Positions 54,216 through 62,915 are shown, counted from the stretch's first letter. The stretch is 64,000 bases of DNA from JAKIYB01 sp964590255 (GCA_964590255.1 CAZPYA010000001.1:46348-110347), one strand, 5' to 3'. Made by a program: numbers and translations. Notes: generated by a model from the letters alone, not told the origin.

Positions 54216-54350
54216 CCCGGACCCCTCCCCCTGCCCCTCCCCGAACCGGGCGAGGGGGTGGACAGCTACTGGGCGGCAGGCCGGATGTAATTCATAACGA
54301 CACGTTTCCTCTCGCCCGGTTCGGGGAGGGGGCAGGGGGAGGGGTCCGGG
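54216..54350. repeat. Repeat family B, composite inverted repeat with unique spacer
   Basis: Arms 54216-54258 and 54308-54350 are inverted repeats (CCCGGACCCCTCCCCCTGCC to the GAACCGGGCGAGGGGG end). The arms are almost identical to those at 33775-33908, while the spacer of about 50 bp is unrelated. Confidence 0.75.
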
Positions 54351-54486
54351 TATTGCTGCCGGCGTCATCCCCCTATCTCAGTATATTCACGCTGCGCCGG
54401 CAATCTCCTGCGCGGTGGCGCGGCAGAAACGACGACGGCGCCGCGAAGAGGCTTCACGGCGCCGTGTATGCGTGTTGCTGGTGGGG

Positions 54487-55581
54487 TTATTCCAGGGTGC
54501 AGATGCCCACTTCACCCAGGCCGGTATACCCATCACCGTAGTTCGCGGTGATTTTCAGGGTGACATAGCGGCCGGTTAACGGATTCGGCAGGATGCTTAC
54601 GCCGCTGTCGGTGCCGTCTCCGTTCGCGGCCGTGATGGCCATCGTTGTCGCGCTGTGGCCGGCAAACGCGGAGCCGTTGTCCTGCTTCACGTCATCGACG
54701 TAGACTTCGATGGTCTTCGCCACGCGCCCCGGCACGCCGGGTTGATAGTAATTCCAGATTTGGACGGCTTTGACGACGCGGGACGCGCCCAGGTCAAGCT
54801 GCACCCAATGCGGCAGCGCGGAGCCGTTGCTCAGCCAGCAATGGATATACGAGGCTTCCGTGACCTTTTTGTCATAGAGATTGCTGACCGGACAAGCACT
54901 GTAAAATTCGCGCGCGGTCGCGGTGAGCGTCGCCAGCGGATTCGCCGCGCCGATGCCGCTGATCCAGCGGTCGACGCCCGGGATGACAACGGACGGGTTG
55001 ACGATGCCGGGATATTTGATGCCCTGCAGCTTCTCCATCGCCTGGATGAGCGTCATGCCGCTGGCCGGGGGCATCAACACCGCCACGTGGCCGTCGCCCG
55101 CGGTCAACACCACCGCCTTGTTATGTCGTGTGTCGATTTCCTTGGCATCGCTGCTGGAGATGGCGTAGTTCGTCTCCGACCCGGTGAGGACGAGATCGGA
55201 GAGCAGAAACGCGGCGGACGGATCAGTGAGGTCGCCCATTGCCAGCGAAAAGGCCCGGGAATTCATCCCGTATTCCGGCTTGTCATTGGTGCCCCGGCCG
55301 GTTTTCGACGGGCAGTCGTAAATGCTGGGCTCGTTGTAGAGCTTCAGGTACGACGACCAGGCCCGGTTGCCCGGATCGGGGAAGAAGGTCTCGTCGTTAT
55401 CCTGCACATACATGAAGAGCGCCAGCGCGATCTGCCGCTGGTTGTTCAGGCAGGAATTCTGCCGCGCCTTCTCGCGCGCCTTGGCGAAAACCGGGAAGAG
55501 GATGGCGGCCAATATGGCGATAATGGCGATGACGACCAGCAATTCGATGAGGGTAAACCCGCGTGAGGAAGATAAGCGCAT
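54487..55581 (-). CDS. Type IV pseudopilin fused to a discoidin (F5/8 type C)-like domain
   Basis: 364 residues from ATG 55581, which has AAAGGAG eight bases upstream; an earlier in-frame ATG at 55656 falls inside the promoter. Prepilin peptidase site SSRG|FTLIE: cleavage after Gly8, methyl-Phe9 and Glu13 at mature position 5. A hydrophobic helix and the AKAREKARQNSCLNNQRQIA segment follow, as in DUF1559-type major pseudopilins. The last 150 residues (WVQLDLGASRVVKAVQIWNY, TIEVYVDDVKQ, YVTLKITANYGDGYTGLGEV) match the F5/8 type C fold, which binds carbohydrate. Likely assembled by a type II secretion or type IV pilus machine encoded elsewhere. This join is uncommon. Confidence 0.85.
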   Translation of the reverse strand: MRLSSSRGFTLIELLVVIAIIAILAAILFPVFAKAREKARQNSCLNNQRQIALALFMYVQDNDETFFPDPGNRAWSSYLKLYNEPSIYDCPSKTGRGTNDKPEYGMNSRAFSLAMGDLTDPSAAFLLSDLVLTGSETNYAISSSDAKEIDTRHNKAVVLTAGDGHVAVLMPPASGMTLIQAMEKLQGIKYPGIVNPSVVIPGVDRWISGIGAANPLATLTATAREFYSACPVSNLYDKKVTEASYIHCWLSNGSALPHWVQLDLGASRVVKAVQIWNYYQPGVPGRVAKTIEVYVDDVKQDNGSAFAGHSATTMAITAANGDGTDSGVSILPNPLTGRYVTLKITANYGDGYTGLGEVGICTLE

Positions 55582-55598
55582 GTTCCGACTCCTTTCGC

Positions 55599-55618
55599 CC
55601 CTCGGCACACGCCGAGGG
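55599..55618 (-). promoter_or_regulatory. 5' UTR hairpin of the pseudopilin gene
   Basis: CCCTCGGC (55599-55606) and GCCGAGGG (55611-55618) form an 8-bp stem around ACAC, between the promoter and the AAAGGAG site. It may stabilise the mRNA or regulate translation. Confidence 0.5.
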
Positions 55619-55638
55619 AAGTAAAACGTATAAACCAT

Positions 55639-55667
55639 ACTATACAAATGGCACATCCGGCTGTCAA
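55639..55667 (-). promoter_or_regulatory. Near-consensus sigma-70 promoter of the pseudopilin gene
   Basis: On the minus strand TTGACA (55667-55662), exactly 17 bp, then TATAGT (55644-55639). Initiation near 55632 gives a leader of about 50 nt. It is the best sigma-70 match I see in the window and suggests strong expression. Confidence 0.75.
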
Positions 55668-55704
55668 TTTATGCCTTGCGCTGCCTATCCATCACGCATC
55701 CGCG

Positions 55705-56490
55705 TCACCCCTTCGCCTCGCCGCTGCCCATCATCGCCAGGTCACGGAAGGCCGACTGGCGGTTGCGCTGTTCGGCGATAATGCTCTGAATGCGCAGGAT
55801 TTCCGCCTCCATGTCACCAATGGCGCTCTCGATGCTGTCCGCCGTGCGGCACGCCTCCGGGCTGCAGTCGGGCAGCATCATGGTCATCGCCTGCCCGCGC
55901 GCCGCCATCCGGCGGGCGATATGCAGCTCCATCAGGCTGGTAATCAGGTGGAACGGATCGGCGTCCTGCACCACCTGGGCGCCGGTGTTCTTGTTGATCA
56001 CCCGCACCAGTTCGGTAATGTGGTCGGCAATGCCCCCGGTGCCATGCAGCACACCGATGAGCTTGCCCTCGTCATACGCGATGGCGAACTCGCCCAGGGT
56101 ACCCGAGCGCCCGCCGACGACGATGACGATATCGCAACTGCGCACGCCGGTGATCTCGCGGCCCATCAGCCCCGAGCCGGTGTAGATGATGACGTCGAAT
56201 CCCTCCCAGGGGGAGTCGTATTTGATGGTGTGCTCGGCGAAATTGTGCCCGGGCGACACGCCCACCGTCAGCCCGCCGGCATCCTTCGCCCCGCGCACCG
56301 CGTCATACGGCAGCCCCGGGCACGCGCCGGTGACGATGGCGCAGTCGTGCTCGGCAATCGCCCGTCCCAACTGGTACGACGACTCCGCCGCGGTCGCGTC
56401 AAATCCCGCCACCGATCCCATCACGCCAATCATGATTTTCAAGTCTAGACCCTCGTGTCGTGTCGCATGCGGTATTGCCAGCATCTTCAT
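55705..56490 (-). CDS. LOG-family (lysine decarboxylase-like) protein
   Basis: 261 residues from ATG 56490 (GGGGAGAG upstream); the frame is open to 56556 without a site. Rossmann-fold pattern IMIGVMGSVAGFDATAAESS, GRAIAEHDCAIVTGACPG, and VIVVGGRSGTLGEFAIAYDE, the last corresponding to the PGGxGTxxE motif of LOG nucleotide-binding proteins, here with GGRSGTLGE. Such proteins include cytokinin-riboside 5'-phosphate phosphoribohydrolases; the closest general family is the TIGR00725 type. A C-terminal extension of about 60 residues is helical. Cytoplasmic; substrate unknown. Transcribed in the same direction as the pseudopilin, which has its own promoter. Confidence 0.82.
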   Translation of the reverse strand: MKMLAIPHATRHEGLDLKIMIGVMGSVAGFDATAAESSYQLGRAIAEHDCAIVTGACPGLPYDAVRGAKDAGGLTVGVSPGHNFAEHTIKYDSPWEGFDVIIYTGSGLMGREITGVRSCDIVIVVGGRSGTLGEFAIAYDEGKLIGVLHGTGGIADHITELVRVINKNTGAQVVQDADPFHLITSLMELHIARRMAARGQAMTMMLPDCSPEACRTADSIESAIGDMEAEILRIQSIIAEQRNRQSAFRDLAMMGSGEAKG

Positions 56491-56672
56491 AAGTCTACTC
56501 TCCCCACCGGGGAAACGCAAGCTGACTCGCCCTGGCGAATCCTGGCGCGACAGCACTCAGGTATCGCGCTATAATAATGTTGCAACACCTGCAACTCTCC
56601 CCGTCGTCGGGCGTATTACAGGTATGAACCCCGAGGCAATCGGGTGATTTTGGTGCGAGGGAGGGCGGAACC

Positions 56673-58541
56673 ATGCGTCTGATGCCCATATTGCTGTTGG
56701 CCGCCGTGCTGGCGGCGCCGGTGCTGTGCGGCGCCGAAGCCGGTACGCCGCAGAACACGTCGAAGCTGACCACCGAGGAGCGCTTCGCGCTGCTGGACCG
56801 CAATAAGGACGGCAAACTGAATCCGCAGGAACTGCCCTACCCCGAGGTGTTCAAGCGCATCGACAAGAACGGCGACGGCTTCGTGACGCTTATCGAAATG
56901 CGGGAAGGGATGCCGCAGTCGGAAGCCGACCGCCCGAAGCCGCCCACCGCCGGGGGTACCATCGAGGAGAAGATCCGCAACCTGGACGCCAACCGCGACG
57001 GCAAATTGACGCCGCAGGAGTTGGGCGATCCCGGCCTCTTCAACCGGTTGGATGCGAATCACGACGGTTTCGTGACCTACGACGAGGCGCGCGCCTACGC
57101 GAATCCCGGCTCGGTGACCCGGCCCAACGCCGAGGTGCCGATGGAGCAGAAGTTCCGCATGGCGGATAAAAACGGCGACGGCAAGCTGAGCCCCGACGAG
57201 TTCAATAACCCGACCGCCTTCCGCCAGGCCGATAAAAACGGCGACGGCTTCGTGACGCTGGCCGAGCTGCAAGGCGTGGTGACGCCGAATACCGGCACCG
57301 CGAACGGTGGAAAAGAGGCGCCCGTCGAGGAGCGCTTCACCCGCGCCGACGCCGACGCCGACGGCAAGCTGAACAAGACCGAGGTGAACAACGACGAATT
57401 CTTCACCCGCGCCGACACGAACAAGGACGGCTTCCTGTCGCTGGACGAGGTGCGCGCCGGCTTTGGCGCAAACAAAGGCGACGGTGAGAAGCCGAACGGC
57501 GAGATGACGGTAGAGCAGAAGCTGAAGCTGGCCGACAAGGATGGTGATGGCAAATTGAGTCAGGCCGAATACCCGAACGCCGAGCAGTTTATAAAGCTGG
57601 ACGCCAACGGCGACGGCTTCCTGACCCTGGATGAGCTGCGGGCGGCGGCGAAGCCGAATACCGAGCCGAATGCCGAGCAGCGCTTCAAAGGGCTGGATAA
57701 GAATACCGACGGGAAAATCACCCCGGAGGAGTTGCCATATCCCGAGCATTTTAAAAAGGTAGATACGAACAATGATGGCGTCATCACCCTGGAGGAAATG
57801 AAAACCTTCCTGAACCAGCAGAAGCCCGTCGACCCGAATACGAAGCCGGGCACCGGCATGGAAGGGCGCTTCAAGCAGATGGACACAAACGGCGACGGCA
57901 AGCTGACGCCGGATGAGCTGCCCTATCCCGAGCTGTTCAAAAAGCTCGACACGAATGGCGACGGCGTGGTGACGCTGGAGGAAGCGAAGGCGCAGGACGC
58001 GAAACCCGCCGGCGAGACAGCCGAAGCGAAGCTGAAGAAGCATGACCGGAACGGCGACGGCAAGCTGACCGCCGACGAAATCAATAATCCCGCGCTGTTC
58101 AAATACCTGGATAAGAACGGCGACGGCGTGGTGACGCTGGACGAGCTGCGCGCCGGCGACGCCAAACCGGTCGACCCGCCGCTGGTGACGCTGGACCAGC
58201 AGTTCAAGCAGTCGGACAAAGACGGCAACGGCAAGCTGGACGTCACCGAGTTCCCCAATCCGGAGCTCTTCAAGAAGCTGGACACCAACGCCGACGGCTT
58301 CGTGAGCTGGGACGAAGCGAAGGCGCTGGCGGTGAAGCCGGGCGATGGCGCCAAGAAGCCCGAGGAGAAACCGGCGACGCTGGACGCGAAGTTCAAATCG
58401 CTGGACAAAAACGGCGACGGCAAGCTAACCGCCGGGGAAATCCCGTATGACGACTTCTTCAAAACCGTCGACGCCAACGGCGACGCCGCCGTCACCCTGG
58501 ATGAGCTGAAAGGCTACATGCAAGCGAAGCAAAACAAATAA
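56673..58541 (+). CDS. Exported protein with 20 EF-hand loops
   Basis: 622 residues. Signal peptide MRLMPILLLAAVLAAPVLCG, then 10 tandem pairs of EF-hand calcium loops. Typical first loops read DKNGDGKLTPDEL and second loops DKNGDGFVTLDEL, each followed by a Phe-containing helix (YPELFKKLD). Paired spacers vary in length and include Pro/Lys linkers. The final loop (DANGDAAVTLDEL) has Gly6-region changes and may not bind. Domains of this kind are known in exported calcium-binding and cellulosome-like proteins, but an array this long with nothing else is unusual. GGAGGGCGGAACC precedes the ATG. Closed by a strong terminator at 58556. Confidence 0.9.
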   Translation: MRLMPILLLAAVLAAPVLCGAEAGTPQNTSKLTTEERFALLDRNKDGKLNPQELPYPEVFKRIDKNGDGFVTLIEMREGMPQSEADRPKPPTAGGTIEEKIRNLDANRDGKLTPQELGDPGLFNRLDANHDGFVTYDEARAYANPGSVTRPNAEVPMEQKFRMADKNGDGKLSPDEFNNPTAFRQADKNGDGFVTLAELQGVVTPNTGTANGGKEAPVEERFTRADADADGKLNKTEVNNDEFFTRADTNKDGFLSLDEVRAGFGANKGDGEKPNGEMTVEQKLKLADKDGDGKLSQAEYPNAEQFIKLDANGDGFLTLDELRAAAKPNTEPNAEQRFKGLDKNTDGKITPEELPYPEHFKKVDTNNDGVITLEEMKTFLNQQKPVDPNTKPGTGMEGRFKQMDTNGDGKLTPDELPYPELFKKLDTNGDGVVTLEEAKAQDAKPAGETAEAKLKKHDRNGDGKLTADEINNPALFKYLDKNGDGVVTLDELRAGDAKPVDPPLVTLDQQFKQSDKDGNGKLDVTEFPNPELFKKLDTNADGFVSWDEAKALAVKPGDGAKKPEEKPATLDAKFKSLDKNGDGKLTAGEIPYDDFFKTVDANGDAAVTLDELKGYMQAKQNK

Positions 58542-58555
58542 GCCATGCACCGGAA

Positions 58556-58584
58556 CCCCGGTGGCGCCGGCCGCCGGGGTTTTT
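58556..58584 (+). terminator. Rho-independent terminator after the EF-hand gene
   Basis: CCCCGGTGGC (58556-58565), loop GCCG, GCCGCCGGGG (58570-58579), then TTTTT. One G-U pair in the stem. Confidence 0.88.
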
Positions 58585-58891
58585 CGCATCTACCGTTCCA
58601 GAGATGGCCGACGCACCTTGACGCCTGAGCAGGATGGCGTAAGATTGGTTGCGCTTATCGATCAGGCACACGTCATCGCTCTGCCTGACTACGAGCCCGA
58701 CAGAGCGATGAAGTGTGTAAATCGCCGCATGAAACGTATTCACCGCGCAAAGCTGTTGCAGATGAACTTGCCCAACCGGGATGACCGTTTCCCCCGCCTG
58801 GCGTATAATGCGTAAGTAACGCGGCAAATGGGTAGACATAATGCGATAGATTTGGTAGCATTCGAGAAGTTCGTCCGGAAGGAGCACAGTT
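58585..58891. other. Intergenic region
   Basis: About 307 bp between the terminator and the NifU-C gene. Frames on both strands are open but lack start signals and recognisable content. The NifU-C Shine-Dalgarno AAGGAG lies at the right edge. Confidence 0.4.
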
Positions 58892-59113
58892 ATGCAAGAA
58901 CAAGTTCAGGCGGCGTTAGATGAAATTCGTCCGTATCTGCAGGCGGATGGCGGCGATGTTGAGCTCGTCGGCATCGATGAAGACGGCACCGTGCGCGTGA
59001 AGCTCGTTGGCGCCTGCGGCGGCTGCCCCATGGCGCAGATGACGCTGCAGTCCGGCGTTGAGCGTGTCGTGAAGCAGCGCGTGCCCGAAGTCACCCAGGT
59101 CGTGGCGGTCTAA
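58892..59113 (+). CDS. NifU C-terminal domain protein (Fe-S scaffold)
   Basis: 73 residues, the full length of a stand-alone NifU-C domain. DEIRPYLQADGGDVELVGID and GACGGCPMAQMTLQSGVERV are the family signatures; the CxxC pair Cys42/Cys45 binds a transient [4Fe-4S] cluster for delivery to apo-proteins. AAGGAG lies eight bases before the ATG. No isc or suf genes are adjacent. Closed by a 14-bp hairpin at 59136. Confidence 0.95.
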   Translation: MQEQVQAALDEIRPYLQADGGDVELVGIDEDGTVRVKLVGACGGCPMAQMTLQSGVERVVKQRVPEVTQVVAV

Positions 59114-59135
59114 CTCGCCCCCACACGGTATCCAT

Positions 59136-59167
59136 GGCGCGGCGGCGGACTCTTCCGCCGCCGCGCC
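59136..59167 (+). terminator. Hairpin terminator after the NifU-C gene
   Basis: Perfect 14-bp stem GGCGCGGCGGCGGA / TCCGCCGCCGCGCC with loop CTCT. The following bases GTGTCACCTCTTCC are weakly U-rich. Confidence 0.65.
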
Positions 59168-59366
59168 GTGTCACCTCTTCCCCTCCTCACGCCCAGCGCT
59201 TCCTCCCCCGCCGAATCAGCGCCGTGATGTGGCAATTCAGTCACATCACTGGATGAAACCGCGCCCATCCACAGCAGGGGAGCCAATGCTATACTCTCGA
59301 TATGAACCACTTGTGGTACCCACCGCGGCGCGTTTCCAGCGTGCCGCGCATCGAGAAAGAGGCTTT

Positions 59367-60587
59367 ATGGAAGCGTCAGTAGCGTCATGGTCCAGGACGC
59401 CCTCCCCCTGGCCGTTAAATGTGGCGTTTTTAAGCACCTTCGTGCCGCGCGAGTGCGGCCTGGCCACCTTCACGGAAGATGTGATGCGGTCGGTGAGCGC
59501 CTACGGGACGCGTTGCCAGGTGGCGGCCATGGAGCGCCCGCGACAGATGCTCTCCTATGATCGGCGGGTCTTTACCACCATCGTCGAAGACGACCGCGCC
59601 GACTACCTTACCGCGGCGCAGGCGATCAATCGCGCCGGCTTCGACATACTCTCCGTGCAGCATGAATACGGCATTTACGGCGGCGAAAGCTGCGAGCACC
59701 TGCACGCGCTACTCGACGCGGTGGAAATCCCGGTAGTCACGACGCTGCACACCGTGCTAAGCGAGCCATCACCGGCGATGCGTCGCCACCTGCACCGCGT
59801 CGCCGAGCGGTCGCAGGCCATCGTGGTGATGAACGCTCTCGCCATCGAGATTCTCGAATCGGTCTACGACATCGACCCGGCGAAGGTGCGGGTGATCCAT
59901 CATGGCGCCCCGGCCGTCTCCCGCGCGCGCAAGTATACCATCAAGTCCGTGCTGAACATCCGCGGCCACCAGGTGATCTCCACCTTCGGACTGCTAAGTG
60001 CGGGCAAGGGACTGGAATACGCGATTCAGGCGATGCCCGCCATCGTGGCGAAACACCCCAACGTGCTCTACTACATCCTCGGGCAGACTCACCCGGTGGT
60101 GAAGCAGGAGGACGGCGAGTGCTACCGCGAATCGCTGCAGGCGCTGGCGCGCGAACTGGGGGTGGAGGCGCATGTGCGCTTCGTGGACAAGTATTTCACC
60201 AAGGCGGAGCTGCTGGCGTACCTGATGGCCACCGACATTTACCTGACACCATACCTGAACCTGGAACAGGTGACCAGCGGCACGCTGGCCTACGCCATGG
60301 CCTGCGGACGCCCGCTGGTGTCGACGCCGTATCTATACGCGCGGTTCCTGCTGGATGGCGACCGCGGCCTGCTGGTGCCGCCGCACGATCCGCACGGTAT
60401 CGCCGACGCCTGCTTGCGCATCCTCGATCACCCGCGGTTACAAGCCTACATGGAGCACATGAACTGGCAATACGGTCGCGCCATGCTCTGGCCGCACGTG
60501 GGCACGCAGTACCTGCAGCTCTTCCGCCAGTTATCGGCGCTGCATATCGAGACAACGGCGCCGGTGCCGATGCGGGCGCATCGGTAA
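59367..60587 (+). CDS. GT4-type glycosyltransferase
   Basis: 406 residues from ATG 59367 (AAAGAGG five bases upstream); the frame is open further upstream but with no homologous sequence. N-terminal Rossmann half: VAFLSTFVPRECGLATFTED, ILSVQHEYGIYGGESCEHL, VTTLHTVL. C-terminal half: FGLLSAGKGLEYAIQAMPAI, VRFVDKYFTKAELLAYLMAT and the nucleotide-sugar site LEQVTSGTLAYAMACGRPLV, where the usual second Glu of the EX7E motif is replaced. The reaction is probably sugar transfer from a nucleotide donor; acceptor unknown. It is followed after 11 bp by a six-hairpin protein that is often encoded next to this GT type. Confidence 0.88.
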   Translation: MEASVASWSRTPSPWPLNVAFLSTFVPRECGLATFTEDVMRSVSAYGTRCQVAAMERPRQMLSYDRRVFTTIVEDDRADYLTAAQAINRAGFDILSVQHEYGIYGGESCEHLHALLDAVEIPVVTTLHTVLSEPSPAMRRHLHRVAERSQAIVVMNALAIEILESVYDIDPAKVRVIHHGAPAVSRARKYTIKSVLNIRGHQVISTFGLLSAGKGLEYAIQAMPAIVAKHPNVLYYILGQTHPVVKQEDGECYRESLQALARELGVEAHVRFVDKYFTKAELLAYLMATDIYLTPYLNLEQVTSGTLAYAMACGRPLVSTPYLYARFLLDGDRGLLVPPHDPHGIADACLRILDHPRLQAYMEHMNWQYGRAMLWPHVGTQYLQLFRQLSALHIETTAPVPMRAHR

Positions 60588-60598
60588 TCGACCGGGTG

Positions 60599-61783
60599 AT
60601 GTTGTCGGAGACTATACGCATGCGCGTCACCATGGATGGGCACAATCTCCAGGCCGGCCGGTCGCTGACAGGCGCCGATGCCGCCGACGGAGGCGTGATG
60701 ATGGCGGAAATAGCCGGATGGCCGCGACCGACGCTGCAGCACCTGTACCGGCTCACTGACGACTGCGGCGTGATTCAGCACGCCAAGTTCTGGTTCCCGG
60801 ATTACTCGCAAGGCTATTGCGTCGATGACAACAGCCGGGCGCTTATCGTGGCGCACCACTATTTCCGGCTCTTCGGTGAGGCACATGCGCACGAATTGAT
60901 GGTGCGCTACCTGGCCTTCATCTTCTACGTGCAGCGCCCCGATGGCAAGGTGCGCAACTTCATCGACTACACCCGCCAGTATCTCGAGGAGGAAGGCTCG
61001 CCGGACAGCCATGGGCGCACGCTGTGGGGACTGGGGCACGTGGCGACGCTGGACGAAGAGTACCTGGCGATTCCCGCACGCGAGATGTTTCACCGGCTCT
61101 ATCCGCATATCACCGCGGAGGATTTCGCCCACGCCCACGCGTACGGCATCCTCGGCTGCTGCGCCTACAGTGAGCACCTTGCGCTGCGCGAGGAAGGGCA
61201 GCGGCTGGTGCGGCCGCTGGCGGACGCGCTGCTGGCACGCTACCGCGCCAACCGCCGCGACGACTGGACGTGGTTCATCGACGCACTCACCTACGCCAAC
61301 GGCCGCCTGTGCGAAGCCCTGCTGCGCGCGGGGCTGCTGCTGGACGATCACTCCTGCCTGGATGCGGGCCTGGAAAGCCTGGATTTCCTCAATACCATAC
61401 TCTTCACCGACGGCTACCTCTCGCCGGTCGGCTGTCACGGCTGGTACGAATACGGCGGCGACCGCGCGCACTTCGATCAGCAGCCCATCGACGCCGGCGC
61501 GATGGTGGAGGTGAACCTGGCCGCCCACCAGGTGACGGGCGACTCCCGTTACCTGATGCACGCCGTCCGCGCGATGAACTGGTTCTACGGCACGAATATC
61601 CTCCAGGTACCCGTCTATAATCCCCACAGCGGCGGCTGCCATGACGGCCTGCACACCACCGGCGCCAATGAAAACCAGGGCGCGGAATCCACGCTGTGCT
61701 ACCTAATGGCCCAACTGCGCCTGTATGAGGTGGCCCCGGCCCTCTTCCCCCGCGAGGCGCCGGACCTCGAGACAACCATGTAA
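60599..61783 (+). CDS. Six-hairpin glycosidase-like protein paired with the glycosyltransferase
   Basis: 394 residues from ATG 60599, with a weak site (GGGTG) at the end of the upstream gene; a later ATG at 60620 is possible. Helical-barrel features: YSQGYCVDDNSRALIVAHHY, RPDGKVRNFIDYTRQYLEEE, SPDSHGRTLWGLGHV, DDWTWFIDALTYANGRLCEA and NENQGAESTLCYLMAQ. Acidic residues in VDDNSR and TWFIDALTYANGR face the expected active site. Proteins of this kind adjoin GT4 enzymes and GH130-type phosphorylases in other bacteria. The third partner is not here. Probably acts with the glycosyltransferase on a storage or compatible glycan; the substrate is inferred at best. Confidence 0.75.
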   Translation: MLSETIRMRVTMDGHNLQAGRSLTGADAADGGVMMAEIAGWPRPTLQHLYRLTDDCGVIQHAKFWFPDYSQGYCVDDNSRALIVAHHYFRLFGEAHAHELMVRYLAFIFYVQRPDGKVRNFIDYTRQYLEEEGSPDSHGRTLWGLGHVATLDEEYLAIPAREMFHRLYPHITAEDFAHAHAYGILGCCAYSEHLALREEGQRLVRPLADALLARYRANRRDDWTWFIDALTYANGRLCEALLRAGLLLDDHSCLDAGLESLDFLNTILFTDGYLSPVGCHGWYEYGGDRAHFDQQPIDAGAMVEVNLAAHQVTGDSRYLMHAVRAMNWFYGTNILQVPVYNPHSGGCHDGLHTTGANENQGAESTLCYLMAQLRLYEVAPALFPREAPDLETTM

Positions 61784-61967
61784 CCGCGCTGACCGCCGGG
61801 TTTTTTCGCCAGACCGGGCAGACAATACGTGTCACGCATAACAAGAAAGGGTAAAGATGGGGGGTGGCAACAAGGAATTTGCCCCTGCCGATGCGAATAG
61901 TACAACAGCCTTATACGAATGACCGTCACCTGGCACCCTGGTGCCTGCCGTCCCTGCGAACACGACT

Positions 61968-62894
61968 ATGGCACGATATGATTTAAAAAATTCCAGCGAC
62001 CTCTCCGCCATTGCGAAAAGCATGGAGCGCATCGAGGCCGGGCAAGAAAATGACGCGGCTGACAAGCCGGCGAACAAAGCCGTCCCCGTCGCCACCGGCA
62101 AGGCGATCCTCATCGGCGCCTTGCTTGGGCTGGTGCTGGCGGGTGGCATCATCGCCTTCTTCAAGTTCGTGAAGATCACCGCGCCCATGCGCGCGGTGCC
62201 CGACGTGATGGGCCAGCCGGAATCCTCGGCGAAGTCACTCGTCACCGCCGCGAAACTGCGCCCGGTGGTCGAATACGATCCATCGAGCAAAAAGCCATCC
62301 GGCACCGTCATCAAGGTCAAGCCGCCGGAGAGCGCGAAGGTGAAGGACGGCAGCACGGTGACGATTGTCGTCGCCGGCAAAGGGCCGAAGGTGCCGCCGA
62401 GATCGGGCACCAAGCCACCGCCTGATCCGGGCCATCGTCCGCCCCCGCCATCGCATACCACCCTCGTGACGCCCGCCGCCGCGAAGGTCGGCGTGCCCGA
62501 CGTGGTGGAGACAACGGAAGCCAAGGCGAAAAGCCTGCTGCAGCAGGCCGGCCTGGTCGCCGTGGTGCAGCCGGGCCAGCCCTCCGCGCAGGCCGGCGTC
62601 GTCACCGCCGTCAACCCCGCCGTCGGCACGCAGGTGGAGAAGGGTTCCGCGATCACCCTCACCGTCAGCACCGCGCTGGCCGCGGAGAAGCCGACGACCA
62701 TCAAGCTGACCAATTACGTGGGCACCGTGGGCAAAGACGCGGTAACCGATCTGCGCCGCCAGGGGCTGGTCGCGAAATGGGAGTATAAATCCACGAAGAT
62801 TCAACCCGAAAACTACGTGCTGGAGACGAAACCTGCCGCCAACACCGTGCTGCAGCCCGGCAGCGAAGTGGTGCTGGTGCTGGCGAAGCCGTAG
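61968..62894 (+). CDS. Single-pass membrane protein with PASTA domains
   Basis: 308 residues from ATG 61968; neither this nor the in-frame GTG 61941 has a clear ribosome binding site. A cytoplasmic acidic N-terminus of about 45 residues precedes one transmembrane helix (AILIGALLGLVLAGGIIAFF). Outside are three PASTA-like repeats, each with P-D-V-x-G/V and a C-terminal strand (VPDVMGQPESSAKSLVTAAK, VPDVVETTEAKAKSLLQQAG, and a third starting VGTVGKDAVTDLRRQGLV), with a Pro-rich linker after the first. PASTA domains bind muropeptides on PknB-type kinases, but no kinase domain is present here. It may be a stand-alone cell-wall sensor. Confidence 0.82.
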   Translation: MARYDLKNSSDLSAIAKSMERIEAGQENDAADKPANKAVPVATGKAILIGALLGLVLAGGIIAFFKFVKITAPMRAVPDVMGQPESSAKSLVTAAKLRPVVEYDPSSKKPSGTVIKVKPPESAKVKDGSTVTIVVAGKGPKVPPRSGTKPPPDPGHRPPPPSHTTLVTPAAAKVGVPDVVETTEAKAKSLLQQAGLVAVVQPGQPSAQAGVVTAVNPAVGTQVEKGSAITLTVSTALAAEKPTTIKLTNYVGTVGKDAVTDLRRQGLVAKWEYKSTKIQPENYVLETKPAANTVLQPGSEVVLVLAKP

Positions 62895-62915
62895 CGACGC
62901 GACTGCCCGTTCCTC

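Noticed and set aside
58561..58815. An 84-codon frame after the EF-hand gene
   Set aside because: It starts inside the terminator hairpin and has no usable start signal.
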